A stretch of 40,588 bases of DNA from Clostridium sp. CAG:710 (GCA_000432595.1 HF996858.1:1-40588); one strand, 5' to 3'. Numbered from the stretch's first letter, positions 1 to 9,488 are shown. Numbers and translations are program-made. Notes: generated by a model not told the origin, from the letters alone.

Positions 1-1839
1 ACACCAGCTGTAGAAACAACAGAAGATGATTGCTTTATGATAAGTGATGATGGAACATTACTCTCATATGATAAAAGTTGTGGAACAGATAATGTAGTAA
101 TACCAGCTAAGGTTAATGGTATTCCAGTTAAAAGAACAATGCCATACTTTTTAGTACAAGGACCAGTTATGGCTGTTAAAGGCGATGATTGGAATAATAC
201 AAGTGAAGATTCTTATATTTTTATAGTAAAAAATGAAAAAGAAAGAATTAAATATTCAGAAAAATTGCTTACTGGAGGCTATGGTAGTTTTGAAGAGTAT
301 ATTGAAGCTGTCAAGGAAAGCGGTGAACTTACAGAAGAAGAACTTGCGGAATTAAAAACACAATTTGAATCAGCTTCAAATTGTATAGAAAAAAATATTT
401 GTGATAATGTTGATGCTGATACTAAAAATAGGATTAAAATGGTATATGCATATGGAAGCAGTGAATATAATTCATTAAAACTTGTCAGCAAAGCAAATTT
501 TTTAAGTGCCAATATGAAAACAAAAATTTATAAAGATACTGACAGCACTATAAAGGTTGAAACTACAAATAATTCTGGCAACTTTATGAATATAAGTCAA
601 CCTTTTTACAATTTACCAGTAGCAAATTATTGTAAAACAAAAGAGGATTGTGAGTTTGGAAAAGAATATTTAAGAGGCGAAGATCCGGCAAAAAAAGTAG
701 GAGTTACGTCTACTACATATTATGAATACCTTTTTCCAAGAACAGTGTATGTTGAAGAATTTATAAGTGGAAAATGGTATACAATAGATGATGTGGGAAG
801 TGGCCCTGTATTAATGTCTTATGGCGATGGAGATATGAATGATACAAATATTAACTATGGCACAATAGATTTTTCTAATGCGGTATACATGGAAGACATT
901 AGTGTTAAAACAATAGATAAGCTATCCATAAAAAAAGTTGTAGTACCACCTAATATAGAAATAATGAGTGCTTATTCTGTTGATGGTGCTGGCGAAGTAG
1001 CTTTTCCTAAAAATTTAGCTATAAAAGTAATAGGCTCAGCGGCATTTTGGAACTTAAAGAATCAACAACAAATAACTATACCTAAATCTGTTGTATCAAT
1101 AGGAGCAGGAGCATTTTATAATAGTAATATATCAACTTTAAAATTTGAAAATGGTTCTAAATTAGTTAGTATGTATGGTGGTTGTGGTGCTGATTGTGGA
1201 TATGGCACATTTTATGATAATAATTTAACTTCTGTTACTATACCTAATTCTATAGAGTATATGGGAGCTGGAACATTTGGAAGCAATAAATTGACAAATG
1301 TGACTTTTGAGAACAATTCAAAACTAAAATACATTGGAGATATTGCTTTTTCAGGTAATCAGTTGACCAGCATTACTATACCAAAATCTGTTGAAATTAT
1401 AGATGGTGGTGAAATTCAATATGGTAATGGTTCAACGGGCGCCTTTAAAGCTAATAAGTTAACTACTGTAAATTTTGAAGAGGACACAAAATTAAAATCA
1501 ATTGGTATGTCTGCATTTAATAGTAATCAGTTAACTGCTATAACTATTCCTTCAACGGTTGAAGAAATCAATAGTTTTGCTTTTGAAAATAATAAGTTAA
1601 CAACTGTTAAATTTGAGGAAGGTTCAAAGTTAAAGAGAATAGATAACTATGCGTTTAAAACTAATCAATTAACAAATTCTGGACTTGGGAAACTTCCTAG
1701 TTCACTAACTAGACTTTCTACTAATGCATTTAACGATAACTCTAGCCTAACTCAGATAACACTAACGTCACCAACTGATTTAGAAGGTTGGACAAATGGT
1801 TCTACTGTAGATGGTAAAACAGTAGTATATGAAAGATAA
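1..1839 (+). CDS. BspA-type leucine-rich-repeat surface protein, 5' partial
   Basis: The frame is open to base 1, twelve codons ahead of the ATG at 37, and those codons read like a linker into a BspA unit, so the true start lies off the window. After a first BspA-like segment (DGTLLSY...VVIPAKVNGIPV) comes a stretch of about 250 residues of unrecognised sequence. The C-terminal half is a ladder of LRR_5/BspA repeats. These alternate two half-units, 'TIPxSVExIGxxAFxxNKLT' and 'VxFExxSKLKxIGxxAFxxNQLT', about 46 residues per pair. The protein ends in VDGKTVVYER with no LPXTG motif, membrane helix or wall-binding repeat, so any anchoring must be N-terminal or by another route. Members of this family are usually secreted adhesins or host/mucin-contact proteins; that role is inferred. 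A terminator follows directly. Confidence 0.85.
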   Translation, partial: TPAVETTEDDCFMISDDGTLLSYDKSCGTDNVVIPAKVNGIPVKRTMPYFLVQGPVMAVKGDDWNNTSEDSYIFIVKNEKERIKYSEKLLTGGYGSFEEYIEAVKESGELTEEELAELKTQFESASNCIEKNICDNVDADTKNRIKMVYAYGSSEYNSLKLVSKANFLSANMKTKIYKDTDSTIKVETTNNSGNFMNISQPFYNLPVANYCKTKEDCEFGKEYLRGEDPAKKVGVTSTTYYEYLFPRTVYVEEFISGKWYTIDDVGSGPVLMSYGDGDMNDTNINYGTIDFSNAVYMEDISVKTIDKLSIKKVVVPPNIEIMSAYSVDGAGEVAFPKNLAIKVIGSAAFWNLKNQQQITIPKSVVSIGAGAFYNSNISTLKFENGSKLVSMYGGCGADCGYGTFYDNNLTSVTIPNSIEYMGAGTFGSNKLTNVTFENNSKLKYIGDIAFSGNQLTSITIPKSVEIIDGGEIQYGNGSTGAFKANKLTTVNFEEDTKLKSIGMSAFNSNQLTAITIPSTVEEINSFAFENNKLTTVKFEEGSKLKRIDNYAFKTNQLTNSGLGKLPSSLTRLSTNAFNDNSSLTQITLTSPTDLEGWTNGSTVDGKTVVYER

Positions 1840-1846
1840 TTAAACT

Positions 1847-1874
1847 AGAATCAAATTTTTTTGATTCTTTTTTT
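1847..1874 (+). terminator. Rho-independent terminator after the LRR gene
   Basis: A 9-bp stem (AGAATCAAA / TTTGATTCT) with a 4-T loop runs straight into a T tract. It lies 8 bases after the LRR stop codon and separates that gene from yqfC. Confidence 0.85.
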
Positions 1875-1948
1875 GTTTAAATTAAATGAATACTTAATTT
1901 ATCAAGATAAATTTTTAACAATCTCATATACTTAAATGGGTGGTATTT

Positions 1949-2179
1949 GTGTTTGATCTAAGAAATTATATTAATGATGTAGAATTTAGAGTTGATTTAT
2001 ATAAAGATAAAGTGCATATTGTTAATTATACTAAAATAGTTACTATAGAAAAATCTAGAATATCTATTGGATATTCTTCTGGTATGTTAATAATAAAAGG
2101 CAAGGATTTAGCACTAAAAAAGTTATTAGATGATGAAATACTAATCAAGGGAATTATTAATTCAGTTGAACTGGAGTGA
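1949..2179 (+). CDS. yqfC: YqfC/YabP-family sporulation protein
   Basis: This 76-residue protein matches the YabP/YqfC family in size, in the beta-rich pattern 'KVHIVNYTKIVTIEKS...GMLIIKGKDLALKKL' and in the end 'DEILIKGIINSVELE'. In Bacillus yqfC is a sigma-E controlled sporulation gene of unclear biochemical role. I place the start at the GTG at 1949 because a GGGTGG Shine-Dalgarno lies at 1938-1943, the same arrangement as in rpe. A GTG at 1940 falls inside that site and is less likely. A TATACT at 1927-1932 would be too close to serve this start with a normal leader, so the promoter is unclear. yqfD follows 4 bases after the stop, the usual pairing, which strongly supports the call. Confidence 0.82.
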   Translation: MFDLRNYINDVEFRVDLYKDKVHIVNYTKIVTIEKSRISIGYSSGMLIIKGKDLALKKLLDDEILIKGIINSVELE

Positions 2180-2183
2180 TTAC

Positions 2184-3350
2184 ATGTTTAGAAGCATTTA
2201 TGAAGTAAAAATAGAAGGAAAAGATATAAGAAGATTTATCCAAAAACTTTATAGGTGCAATATATATTTTGAAGATATAGATATTTATGATAGAGTTGCA
2301 TATGTAAAGCTAACAAGTGAAAATTATAAAAAGCTTCTTGATGTTAAAACAATTTATCAAATAAAACTAATTAGACTAAAGGGATTTGCAAAGTTTGTTG
2401 ATGTTATAAAAAGAAATAGAGTGTTTTTTGTAGGACTTGTAATTAGTTATATATATTTATTACTTTTATCAAATATTATTTTTTCGGTTGATGTAATTCA
2501 TTCTAAAGCTTACATAAGAGAACTTTTGTATAGTGAATTAAAATCTCATGGTATTTCTAAGTATAATATTGTAAAATCATATAAAACAAAGGAAAAGATA
2601 GAAAAAGAAATATTATCAAATAATAAAGATAAATTAGAATGGATTGAGATAGAAAGAAGTGGAGTAAAATATATAATCAAAGTAGAAGAAAGGATTATTA
2701 AAAATCCAAAAGAAGATGAAGCTCCACGTGATATAGTTGCCAAAAAAGATGGTATTATAATGAGACTAAATGCATCTCATGGAGAAATTAGAAAAAAAAT
2801 AAATGATTATGTTAAAAAGGGAGAAGTTATAATAAGTGGCGCTATTACAAAAAATGATGAGGTTAAAAATAAAATTACCGCAGATGGTTTTGTATATGCA
2901 GAAGTATGGTACAAAACTGATGTAAATATGCCATATTATTATAGAGAAGAAAAGCTTACCGGAAAAAGTAAAACCAGACTTAAATTTCAATTTTTCAATA
3001 AAAAGATATGTATATTATGTTTTAATAAATACAAAACGTATAAAGAATCAGAAACTCTTTTGTTTAAAAATAAGTTACTTCCTATAAAACTATATATTTC
3101 AAAAGATAGTGAAACAATATTAAATGAACATTTATATTCTCCTGAAGATGCTGTTGGTGCTGCTATAGAAGCTTCAAATAATAAGTTAGTTAAAACATTA
3201 AAAAAGGATGAGAAAATACTCTCATCTAAGGTAATAAATACTCGTGAATATGAAAATTATATAAATGTAGAAATATTTTATAAGGTATATGAAAATATCA
3301 CAGATTATTCTGAGATTATTGAAAAATCAACTGATGAGAGTGTAGAATGA
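2184..3350 (+). CDS. yqfD: YqfD-family sporulation protein
   Basis: This 388-residue protein has the YqfD layout: a short cytoplasmic N-terminal domain (MFRSIYEVKIEGKDIRRF), one membrane helix at about 80-101, and a long extracytoplasmic domain. The outer domain carries the family hallmarks 'WIEIERSGVKYIIKVEER', 'PRDIVAKKDGIIMRLNASHGE' and 'VKKGEVIISGAI'. YqfD is required at an engulfment/forespore stage in Bacillus. The ATG at 2184 is preceded by GGAG at 2173-2176, inside the end of yqfC; an upstream TTG at 2166 in the same frame lacks a site. In Bacillus phoH and ybeY follow; here a YfhO protein follows instead. Whether this organism makes spores cannot be told from two genes. Confidence 0.88.
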   Translation: MFRSIYEVKIEGKDIRRFIQKLYRCNIYFEDIDIYDRVAYVKLTSENYKKLLDVKTIYQIKLIRLKGFAKFVDVIKRNRVFFVGLVISYIYLLLLSNIIFSVDVIHSKAYIRELLYSELKSHGISKYNIVKSYKTKEKIEKEILSNNKDKLEWIEIERSGVKYIIKVEERIIKNPKEDEAPRDIVAKKDGIIMRLNASHGEIRKKINDYVKKGEVIISGAITKNDEVKNKITADGFVYAEVWYKTDVNMPYYYREEKLTGKSKTRLKFQFFNKKICILCFNKYKTYKESETLLFKNKLLPIKLYISKDSETILNEHLYSPEDAVGAAIEASNNKLVKTLKKDEKILSSKVINTREYENYINVEIFYKVYENITDYSEIIEKSTDESVE

Positions 3351-3381
3351 TTCTCTTTTCCTTTAAAAAAGATTTATTTTA

Positions 3382-3390
3382 TGATATAGT
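3382..3390 (+). promoter_or_regulatory. Extended -10 promoter of the yfhO-like gene
   Basis: TGA followed by TATAGT (hexamer 3385-3390) lies 18 bases ahead of the ATG, with GAGGTAAG as ribosome site in between. No good -35 hexamer is visible, which is usual for extended -10 promoters. Confidence 0.45.
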
Positions 3391-3408
3391 TGTTTAAGAG
3401 GTAAGTGT

Positions 3409-5907
3409 ATGAAAAAGAATACAAAAAGAGTACTTTTATTAACTATATTTTTTATATTTTATTATTTATTTGTGACTAAAGGGTGTAAGTTTTTATATGG
3501 TTCTGTTTTAGACTGGAACTGTCAACATTACTTAATACCAGATTACTTTAGGAAGCTATTTTATGAGACCGGTAAACTTTTACCTAATTTTGCATTAAAC
3601 TTAGGTGGGGGGCAAAATATATATAATCTATCTTATTATGGATTTTTAAGCCCTGTGATACTTATTTCATATTTATTACCATTTGTAAGCATGAAAAACT
3701 ATATAATAATAAGTTCTATATTACTTATTTATTTTAGTGTTATTTTATTTTATAAATGGATATCTACTAAGTTTGATGATAAGATGTCTTTTGTATCTAC
3801 TGTTATATTTTTACTTTCAACACCACTACTGTTCCACACACATAGACATATTATGTTTATTAATTATATGCCTTTCTTAATACTAGGACTTATTGGTGTT
3901 GATAAATATTTCGAGCAAAATAAAAAATCTCTTTTAACACTAAGTGTATTTTTAATTATAATGAGTAGTTACTTTTTTAGTGTAGGTGCTTTAGTAGGAA
4001 TTGTTATATATGGAATATATATTTATATAAAAAGAAATGATAATATAACATTTAAAAGCTTTTTAATAGATGGCTTTAAGTTTTTAATACCTATATTTAT
4101 TGGAGTACTATCATCTATGGTTATATTACTTCCTACTTTTATGGCTTTATTATCTGGAAGGGGAGAAAGTAGTGTTGTAATAGATTATGCTAGGCTCTTT
4201 ATTCCAAATTTAAATATTAAGTATATACTTTATAATACTTATTCACCTGGTTTAACATCAGTTATCTTTTTCTCTATTATATACTTGATTATTAATATGA
4301 AAAGAGAAAATAAATTTCTTGCGATATTGTTTTTACTTATTACAACATTTCCAATGTTTATGTTTGTACTTAATGGTGGAATGTATATAAATTCTAAGGT
4401 TTTAATACCACTTCTTCCACTTTATGTACTTATAATTGCTATATCATTAAAAGAGGTTACAACTCTTAAAAAGGTTGATTATAAAAGTTTAATTATATTT
4501 TTAGTAATATGTTTATTAATAACATTAAAAAATAAAGAAGTATATTTTATTTTAGATTATATAGTAACGTTTATTGCTTTACTTAGCTATAATTTTATGA
4601 AAAGGGATAATATACTTTTATCTGTTTTAATAGTTATTTTTCTAGTATCTTTTCTAGCTTCTTCTAGAAGTGATAAGTTAGTAAGAAGTGGAACTGATTA
4701 TAATCCTTCTTCTGTTAAGGTGCTTACTGAATATGTAGAAAAAATAGATGATGAATTTTATAGAATAAGTAATCGAAATGGTGGATTAGGTAGCGCTAAT
4801 TATGTGGTTAATGCATCAAATTATAAAACAGGAATCTATTCATCACTTTCTAATCAAAATTATCAAGACTTTTATTATGATTTAATTGGAAATAATATTC
4901 AAAACAGAAGTAGAGGCCAGTTATCAGAACCTAGGAATTTATTATTTAATATTTATATGGGTAATAAATATATGATGGGATCTTATGTTTCTGAACTTGG
5001 TTATACAAAGATAAAAGAGGTTGATGGAAACTACTTGTATGTAAATCATGATGTATTTCCTTTAGGGTATTTAAAAACCAAATTAATGTCAACAAAAGAT
5101 TTTAATAAGTTAACGTATCCATACAATGCTGAGGCACTTCTAAATTATATAATAGTTGATAATGTTAAGTCTTCTCCATATCAGACCAATATAAGACCAA
5201 CTACTCTTAATTATACCAATACTTATAGTGAAAACGTTAAAATTACAAAAAGTGATAATTACACAGTAATTGAATCTTTGGAAAATGGTGTTTTAAGATT
5301 AAAATTAGATAGTCCAATGAAAAATAAGCTTTTATTTATTAAATTTGATTTATTAGAAGCAAATAGTTGCTCTGTTGGGGATAATGCAATTACTATTAAT
5401 GGAATATTAAATAAACTTACATGTAAGAGTTGGAAATATCAAAATAAGAATTCGACTTTTGAATACACTATATCAGAAAAAGATTTAGATACGCTTGAAG
5501 TTAAATTTGATAAGGGTACATATAAAATTAGTAATATAGAATTATATGAAGCAGTATATGATGATTTTGTATCTAGTTATAGTGAGTTATCAGAAATGAA
5601 AGTGAATTCATCATTAACAAAAGGAGATAAAATAGTAGGCGATATTGTTACTAATGATAAAGGATATGTAAATCTAACCATTCCATACGATAAAGGATTT
5701 AGTATTTATGTAAATGGTGTTAAAACGGATTATATAAAAACCAACATGTCATTCATAGGATTTAAGGTAGGAAGTGGTTCTAATCATATAGAGATAACTT
5801 ATACCGCACCATATTCCAACATCTCTAAAATAATGTCTCTTGTCGGTATTTTATTATTTAGTGTAGAATTATATTATGAAAAAAAGTGTAAAACAATATT
5901 GAAATAA
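3409..5907 (+). CDS. YfhO-family polytopic membrane protein
   Basis: This 832-residue protein begins with a membrane helix and the YfhO signature region 'GSVLDWNCQHYLIPDYFRK', 'NLGGGQNIYNLSYYGFLSP'. About a dozen hydrophobic segments fill the first ~430 residues. A large outer domain of ~380 residues follows, then one last helix near the C-terminus (ISKIMSLVGILLFSVEL). YfhO proteins are GT-C-like glycosyltransferases; in Bacillus and Listeria, relatives decorate lipoteichoic acid with sugars using undecaprenyl-linked donors. Function here is inferred from the family, and the acceptor polymer is unknown. It has its own extended -10 promoter and a terminator overlapping its stop codon, so it is probably transcribed alone. 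Confidence 0.82.
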   Translation: MKKNTKRVLLLTIFFIFYYLFVTKGCKFLYGSVLDWNCQHYLIPDYFRKLFYETGKLLPNFALNLGGGQNIYNLSYYGFLSPVILISYLLPFVSMKNYIIISSILLIYFSVILFYKWISTKFDDKMSFVSTVIFLLSTPLLFHTHRHIMFINYMPFLILGLIGVDKYFEQNKKSLLTLSVFLIIMSSYFFSVGALVGIVIYGIYIYIKRNDNITFKSFLIDGFKFLIPIFIGVLSSMVILLPTFMALLSGRGESSVVIDYARLFIPNLNIKYILYNTYSPGLTSVIFFSIIYLIINMKRENKFLAILFLLITTFPMFMFVLNGGMYINSKVLIPLLPLYVLIIAISLKEVTTLKKVDYKSLIIFLVICLLITLKNKEVYFILDYIVTFIALLSYNFMKRDNILLSVLIVIFLVSFLASSRSDKLVRSGTDYNPSSVKVLTEYVEKIDDEFYRISNRNGGLGSANYVVNASNYKTGIYSSLSNQNYQDFYYDLIGNNIQNRSRGQLSEPRNLLFNIYMGNKYMMGSYVSELGYTKIKEVDGNYLYVNHDVFPLGYLKTKLMSTKDFNKLTYPYNAEALLNYIIVDNVKSSPYQTNIRPTTLNYTNTYSENVKITKSDNYTVIESLENGVLRLKLDSPMKNKLLFIKFDLLEANSCSVGDNAITINGILNKLTCKSWKYQNKNSTFEYTISEKDLDTLEVKFDKGTYKISNIELYEAVYDDFVSSYSELSEMKVNSSLTKGDKIVGDIVTNDKGYVNLTIPYDKGFSIYVNGVKTDYIKTNMSFIGFKVGSGSNHIEITYTAPYSNISKIMSLVGILLFSVELYYEKKCKTILK

Positions 5908-5918
5908 TATTGTTTTTT
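5891..5918 (+). terminator. Terminator overlapping the end of the yfhO-like gene
   Basis: A 10-bp stem AAACAATATT / AATATTGTTT with a 5-base loop containing part of the stop codon runs into six T. The last coding codons form the left arm. Confidence 0.85.
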
Positions 5919-5927
5919 CTTAATCTA

Positions 5928-5936
5928 TGATATAAT
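5928..5936 (+). promoter_or_regulatory. Extended -10 promoter for rlmN-prpC-prkC-rsgA-rpe
   Basis: TGA plus TATAAT (5931-5936) sits 18 bases before the rlmN ATG and just after the terminator. A weak -35 (TTGTTT, 5910-5915) overlaps the terminator arm at 15-base spacing. It would drive the five-gene operon ending at the 10956 terminator. Confidence 0.5.
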
Positions 5937-5954
5937 TTTTATGGATGTGATGAT

Positions 5955-6977
5955 ATGAAAAGTATCTATGGAATGACCATGGAAAAATTAGAAGAATACT
6001 TCTTATCACTCGGAGAAAAAAAGTTTAAGGCTACACAGATATATGAATGGATATATCAAAAAAGAATTAAAAGCTTTGATGAAGTTACAAATATTAAAAA
6101 GACTGTAATAGATAAATTAAAAGAAGACTTTACAATTGATAGGCTAGATACTTTAAAAGTGGAACGTGATGTGGAAGTATGCAAATATTTATTTGCTCTT
6201 AATGATAATGAAAGAGTAGAATCAGTACTTATGAGACATGACTATGGAACTAGTTTATGTATATCAAGTCAAGTTGGATGTAATATGGGATGTAGATTCT
6301 GTGAAAGCGGGAGATTAAAAAAAGTACGTAATCTAGAATCTAGTGAAATGGTTCTACAAATATTACAAGTAGAAGAAGACATACATGAGAGAATTTCACA
6401 TGTAGTAATTATGGGAATAGGTGAACCCTTTGATAATTATGATAATTTTGTGGATTTTATTAAAATAGTTAATAATCCTAAGGGTATTGCATTGGGCTCT
6501 AGACATATAACAGTTTCAACTTGTGGAATAATTCCAAAAATAAGAGAGTTTGCAACTTTACCATTTCAAGTTAATCTTGCAATATCACTTCATGCATCAA
6601 ATGATACATTAAGAAGTAGTATAATGCCAATAAATAAGGCATATCCTTTAAAAGATTTAATTAAAGAGATTAAATCTTATATTGCAAAGACAAATAGAAG
6701 AGTTACATTTGAATATATAATGCTTGATGGTATAAATGATAAATTAGAAAATGCAGTAGAGTTGTCTAACTTACTAAGTGGGATGAATTGTTATATAAAT
6801 TTAATTCCATATAATGAAACAAATAATATTGGATATAAAAGAAGTAAAAAATCCACTATTTTAAAATTTTATGATATAATTAAAAATAGAGGACTAAACG
6901 TAACAATAAGAAAAGAGTTTGGTTCTAAAATAAGTGCAGCATGTGGGCAACTTAGAAGTAAGAAGGAGGATTTATGA
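5955..6977 (+). CDS. rlmN: 23S rRNA (adenine-2503-C2)/tRNA (A37) methyltransferase RlmN
   Basis: This radical-SAM enzyme methylates C2 of A2503 in 23S rRNA and of A37 in some tRNAs. The 340-residue length is typical. It carries the N-terminal RlmN domain (SIYGMTMEKLEEY...KFKATQIYEWIY). The radical-SAM cysteines are C109, C113 and C116 in 'CNMGCRFCESG'. The 'VVIMGIGEPFDNYDN' and 'LAISLHASND' motifs are present, as is the C-terminal methyl-carrier cysteine C330 in 'SAACGQL'. The other methyl-carrier cysteine of the RlmN mechanism (E. coli C118 type) is C116 region by alignment and was not assigned separately. It overlaps prpC by four bases (ATGA), the same gene order as in Bacillus (yloN-prpC-prkC). 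Confidence 0.95.
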   Translation: MKSIYGMTMEKLEEYFLSLGEKKFKATQIYEWIYQKRIKSFDEVTNIKKTVIDKLKEDFTIDRLDTLKVERDVEVCKYLFALNDNERVESVLMRHDYGTSLCISSQVGCNMGCRFCESGRLKKVRNLESSEMVLQILQVEEDIHERISHVVIMGIGEPFDNYDNFVDFIKIVNNPKGIALGSRHITVSTCGIIPKIREFATLPFQVNLAISLHASNDTLRSSIMPINKAYPLKDLIKEIKSYIAKTNRRVTFEYIMLDGINDKLENAVELSNLLSGMNCYINLIPYNETNNIGYKRSKKSTILKFYDIIKNRGLNVTIRKEFGSKISAACGQLRSKKEDL

Positions 6978-7714
6978 AATCATTCTATTTAACAGATGTT
7001 GGTAAAGTTAGATCTCATAATGAAGATAGCATCGTAATAGTAAAAAACAAGAATGATGAATATTTGATGGCTGTAGCTGATGGAATGGGAGGACATTCTG
7101 CAGGAGAAGTAGCATCTAGTCTGGCAATAGATTATTTAGTAAATAGTTTTAATGATAATTTTAATGGATTAGATAAAGTAAAGGCAGTTAATTGGATAAG
7201 AGAAAAAGCTGTTAGGATAAATGATCTTATATTTGATTATGTAGATAAGCATCCAGAAAGTAAAGGTATGGGAACAACACTTGTAATTGCAATAATAACA
7301 AAATCTTACATATTATTTGGAAATATAGGTGATTCTAGTGGTTTTGTCGTAAAAGATGGTAAACTTCATAAAGTAACATATGACCATACTTTGGTAAATC
7401 TTTTGATGAGAGCAGGTGAATTAACAGAAGAAGAGGCAAAAGATCATCCTAAGAAGAATGTATTAATGAAAGCACTTGGAGCTAATAATCCAATTGATAT
7501 TGATATATTTGATTGTGATATGGATATTGAATCTATTCTTTTGTGTAGTGATGGTCTTACAAATATGTTAGAGAAAGAACAAATAGAAAAAGTACTTACT
7601 AGTGATTTAGAACTTGATGAGAAAGTAATTAGGCTTATTAGAAAATGCAATAACCGTGGTGGTACTGATAACATTTCAATAGCTTATTTAAGTTTTTTAG
7701 AAAGTGGTGAATAA
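6974..7714 (+). CDS. prpC: PP2C-type serine/threonine phosphatase PrpC
   Basis: This cytosolic, metal-dependent phosphatase reverses phosphorylation by the adjacent kinase. The 246 residues show the PP2C motifs in order: 'TDVGKVRSHNEDS', 'ADGMGGHSAGEVAS' (metal-binding Asp and Gly), 'MGTTLVIAI', 'GNIGDSSGFV', 'LLCSDGLTNML' and 'GGTDNISIAYL'. All metal-coordinating aspartates of the family appear present. A strong AGGAGG site lies inside the end of rlmN. It is followed two bases later by prkC, the standard phosphatase-kinase couple that tunes cell wall and division proteins in Gram-positives. Confidence 0.95.
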   Translation: MKSFYLTDVGKVRSHNEDSIVIVKNKNDEYLMAVADGMGGHSAGEVASSLAIDYLVNSFNDNFNGLDKVKAVNWIREKAVRINDLIFDYVDKHPESKGMGTTLVIAIITKSYILFGNIGDSSGFVVKDGKLHKVTYDHTLVNLLMRAGELTEEEAKDHPKKNVLMKALGANNPIDIDIFDCDMDIESILLCSDGLTNMLEKEQIEKVLTSDLELDEKVIRLIRKCNNRGGTDNISIAYLSFLESGE

Positions 7715-7716
7715 GA

Positions 7717-9480
7717 TTGATAACAAAGGGGCAAAAAATTAACGATCGTTATGAAATAGTAAAAAGCATTGGTGAAGGTGGTATGGCTAATGTTTATTTG
7801 GCAGTTGATTTGATACTAAATAGAAAAGTAGCTATTAAAATATTAAGGGGAGATCTTGCGAATGATGAGAAGTTTATAAGAAGATTTCAAAGAGAAGCAT
7901 TAGCTGCTTCATCACTATCTCATCCTAATATTGTTGAAATGTATGATGTTGGTGAAGATAATGGTAATTACTATATAGTAATGGAATATATTGAGGGTAA
8001 AACGCTAAAACAACTTCTTAAAAAAAGAGGACATTTAACAGTTGGAGAAGCAGTAGATATTATGCTTCAAATAACAGATGGAATGGTGCATGCACATGAT
8101 AGCTATATTATACACCGTGATTTAAAACCACAAAATATTATGATACAAGAAGATGGGCAAATAAAAATCACAGATTTTGGTATTGCGATGGCGCTTAATT
8201 CTACTCAACTAACTCAAACTAATTCAGTAATGGGTTCAGTTCATTATTTACCACCAGAACAAGCAAGTGGAAAAGGATCTACAATTAAAAGTGATATATA
8301 TTCAATGGGAATATTATTCTATGAATTATTAACTGGTGTATTGCCATTTAAAGGTGATAACGCAGTAGAAATTGCACTAAAACAAATGAAAGAAGCAATA
8401 CCTAGTGTTAGAAAACAAAACCCTAATATACCACAAAGTGTTGAAAACATAATAATAAGAGCTACTGCTAAAAACCCTAAAAATAGATATAATGATACAA
8501 GAGAAATGTATAATGATTTAAAAACATGTCTTGATAAAGATAGACAAAATGTAGATAGGATTGTATTTAAGTATCCAGAACATGAAAATGAGGATACTAA
8601 GAAAATACCAGTAATAAAAAAAGATGAACCTAAAAAGGAAGAGAAAGTAGATATTGAAAAAACTGGAGATATAGTAAAAGAGGTTCCAAAAGATGAAGGC
8701 AAGACTGCAAAGAGAATAATTCTTATATTAATTTGTGTGTTGGTTTCTGTATTTGTAATTGGTGGCGTTGTATTAATGCTTACTGCTGGTAAGGAAATAC
8801 CAAATGTAAAAGTTCCAGATGTTTCAGGAATGACAGTTGTTGATGCAGAACAAGTATTAACTGATGCTGGTTTTGTTGTTAAGACACAAACTGAGAAAGT
8901 AGCCGATGAAAATTATGAAGAAGGTGAAGTTGTAAAAACAGAGCCTGAAAAAGGAAGACTTATTAAAAAAGGTAAAACAATAGTTATATATGAATCTACT
9001 GGTAAAGAAACTTATATAATAGAAGACTATACAGGTAAAAATTATATAGAGATTGAAACACTACTTAAAAACATGTATAAACTAGATGTTAAAGTAGAGA
9101 AAAAAGAAGTAGAAATAAAAGATGATACTGATACTCAAGCAATAATTGATCAAAGTCTAAAAGCAGGTGCAAAGGTAAAAGAAGGAGATAAGATTACTCT
9201 TTATATACCTGATGCATATGAAAAATATCCAGACTTTGTAAATGAAGAGTGGACTGTTGAAGATATTAAAGCATTCTGTGAAAAGTATAATCTAAAATTA
9301 ACAATTGCATACTCAAAAACGGATGTTTATAATGAAGGAAAAATCATTTATCAATCACGTGCAGCTAAATCCGAAATAGTAAAAGGTGCATCATTAAAGA
9401 TTACTATTGCTAAACCATTAGATAGTAGTGATAATCCTGATGATGAAGGAAAGCCAGCAGAAGAAGAACAAAATCCATAG
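7717..9480 (+). CDS. prkC: PASTA-domain Ser/Thr protein kinase PrkC/Stk
   Basis: This is a transmembrane Hanks-type kinase that senses muropeptides or lipid II. Residues ~12-275 are the kinase: glycine loop GEGGMANVY, Lys41 in VAIKIL, catalytic D135 in HRDLKPQN, D153 of DFG, and an activation segment with the Thr-rich 'TQLTQTNSVMGSVHYL' and LPPE in place of APE. A charged linker (~285-330) leads to one membrane helix at about 334-357. Outside are three PASTA repeats starting near 'IPNVKVPDVSGM', 'YIIEDYTGKNY' and 'YPDFVNEEWTVED', and a short acidic tail. The start is TTG at 7717; no ATG occurs ahead of the kinase core. Three PASTA units and 587 residues are ordinary for Bacilli. Confidence 0.95.
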   Translation: MITKGQKINDRYEIVKSIGEGGMANVYLAVDLILNRKVAIKILRGDLANDEKFIRRFQREALAASSLSHPNIVEMYDVGEDNGNYYIVMEYIEGKTLKQLLKKRGHLTVGEAVDIMLQITDGMVHAHDSYIIHRDLKPQNIMIQEDGQIKITDFGIAMALNSTQLTQTNSVMGSVHYLPPEQASGKGSTIKSDIYSMGILFYELLTGVLPFKGDNAVEIALKQMKEAIPSVRKQNPNIPQSVENIIIRATAKNPKNRYNDTREMYNDLKTCLDKDRQNVDRIVFKYPEHENEDTKKIPVIKKDEPKKEEKVDIEKTGDIVKEVPKDEGKTAKRIILILICVLVSVFVIGGVVLMLTAGKEIPNVKVPDVSGMTVVDAEQVLTDAGFVVKTQTEKVADENYEEGEVVKTEPEKGRLIKKGKTIVIYESTGKETYIIEDYTGKNYIEIETLLKNMYKLDVKVEKKEVEIKDDTDTQAIIDQSLKAGAKVKEGDKITLYIPDAYEKYPDFVNEEWTVEDIKAFCEKYNLKLTIAYSKTDVYNEGKIIYQSRAAKSEIVKGASLKITIAKPLDSSDNPDDEGKPAEEEQNP

Positions 9481-9488
9481 GAGAGTTT

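Noticed and set aside
8319..8702. 127-codon open frame on the minus strand inside prkC
   Set aside because: It lies fully antisense to the conserved kinase and linker, with serine/phenylalanine-rich text typical of the reverse of Lys/Glu-rich coding, and no ribosome site.
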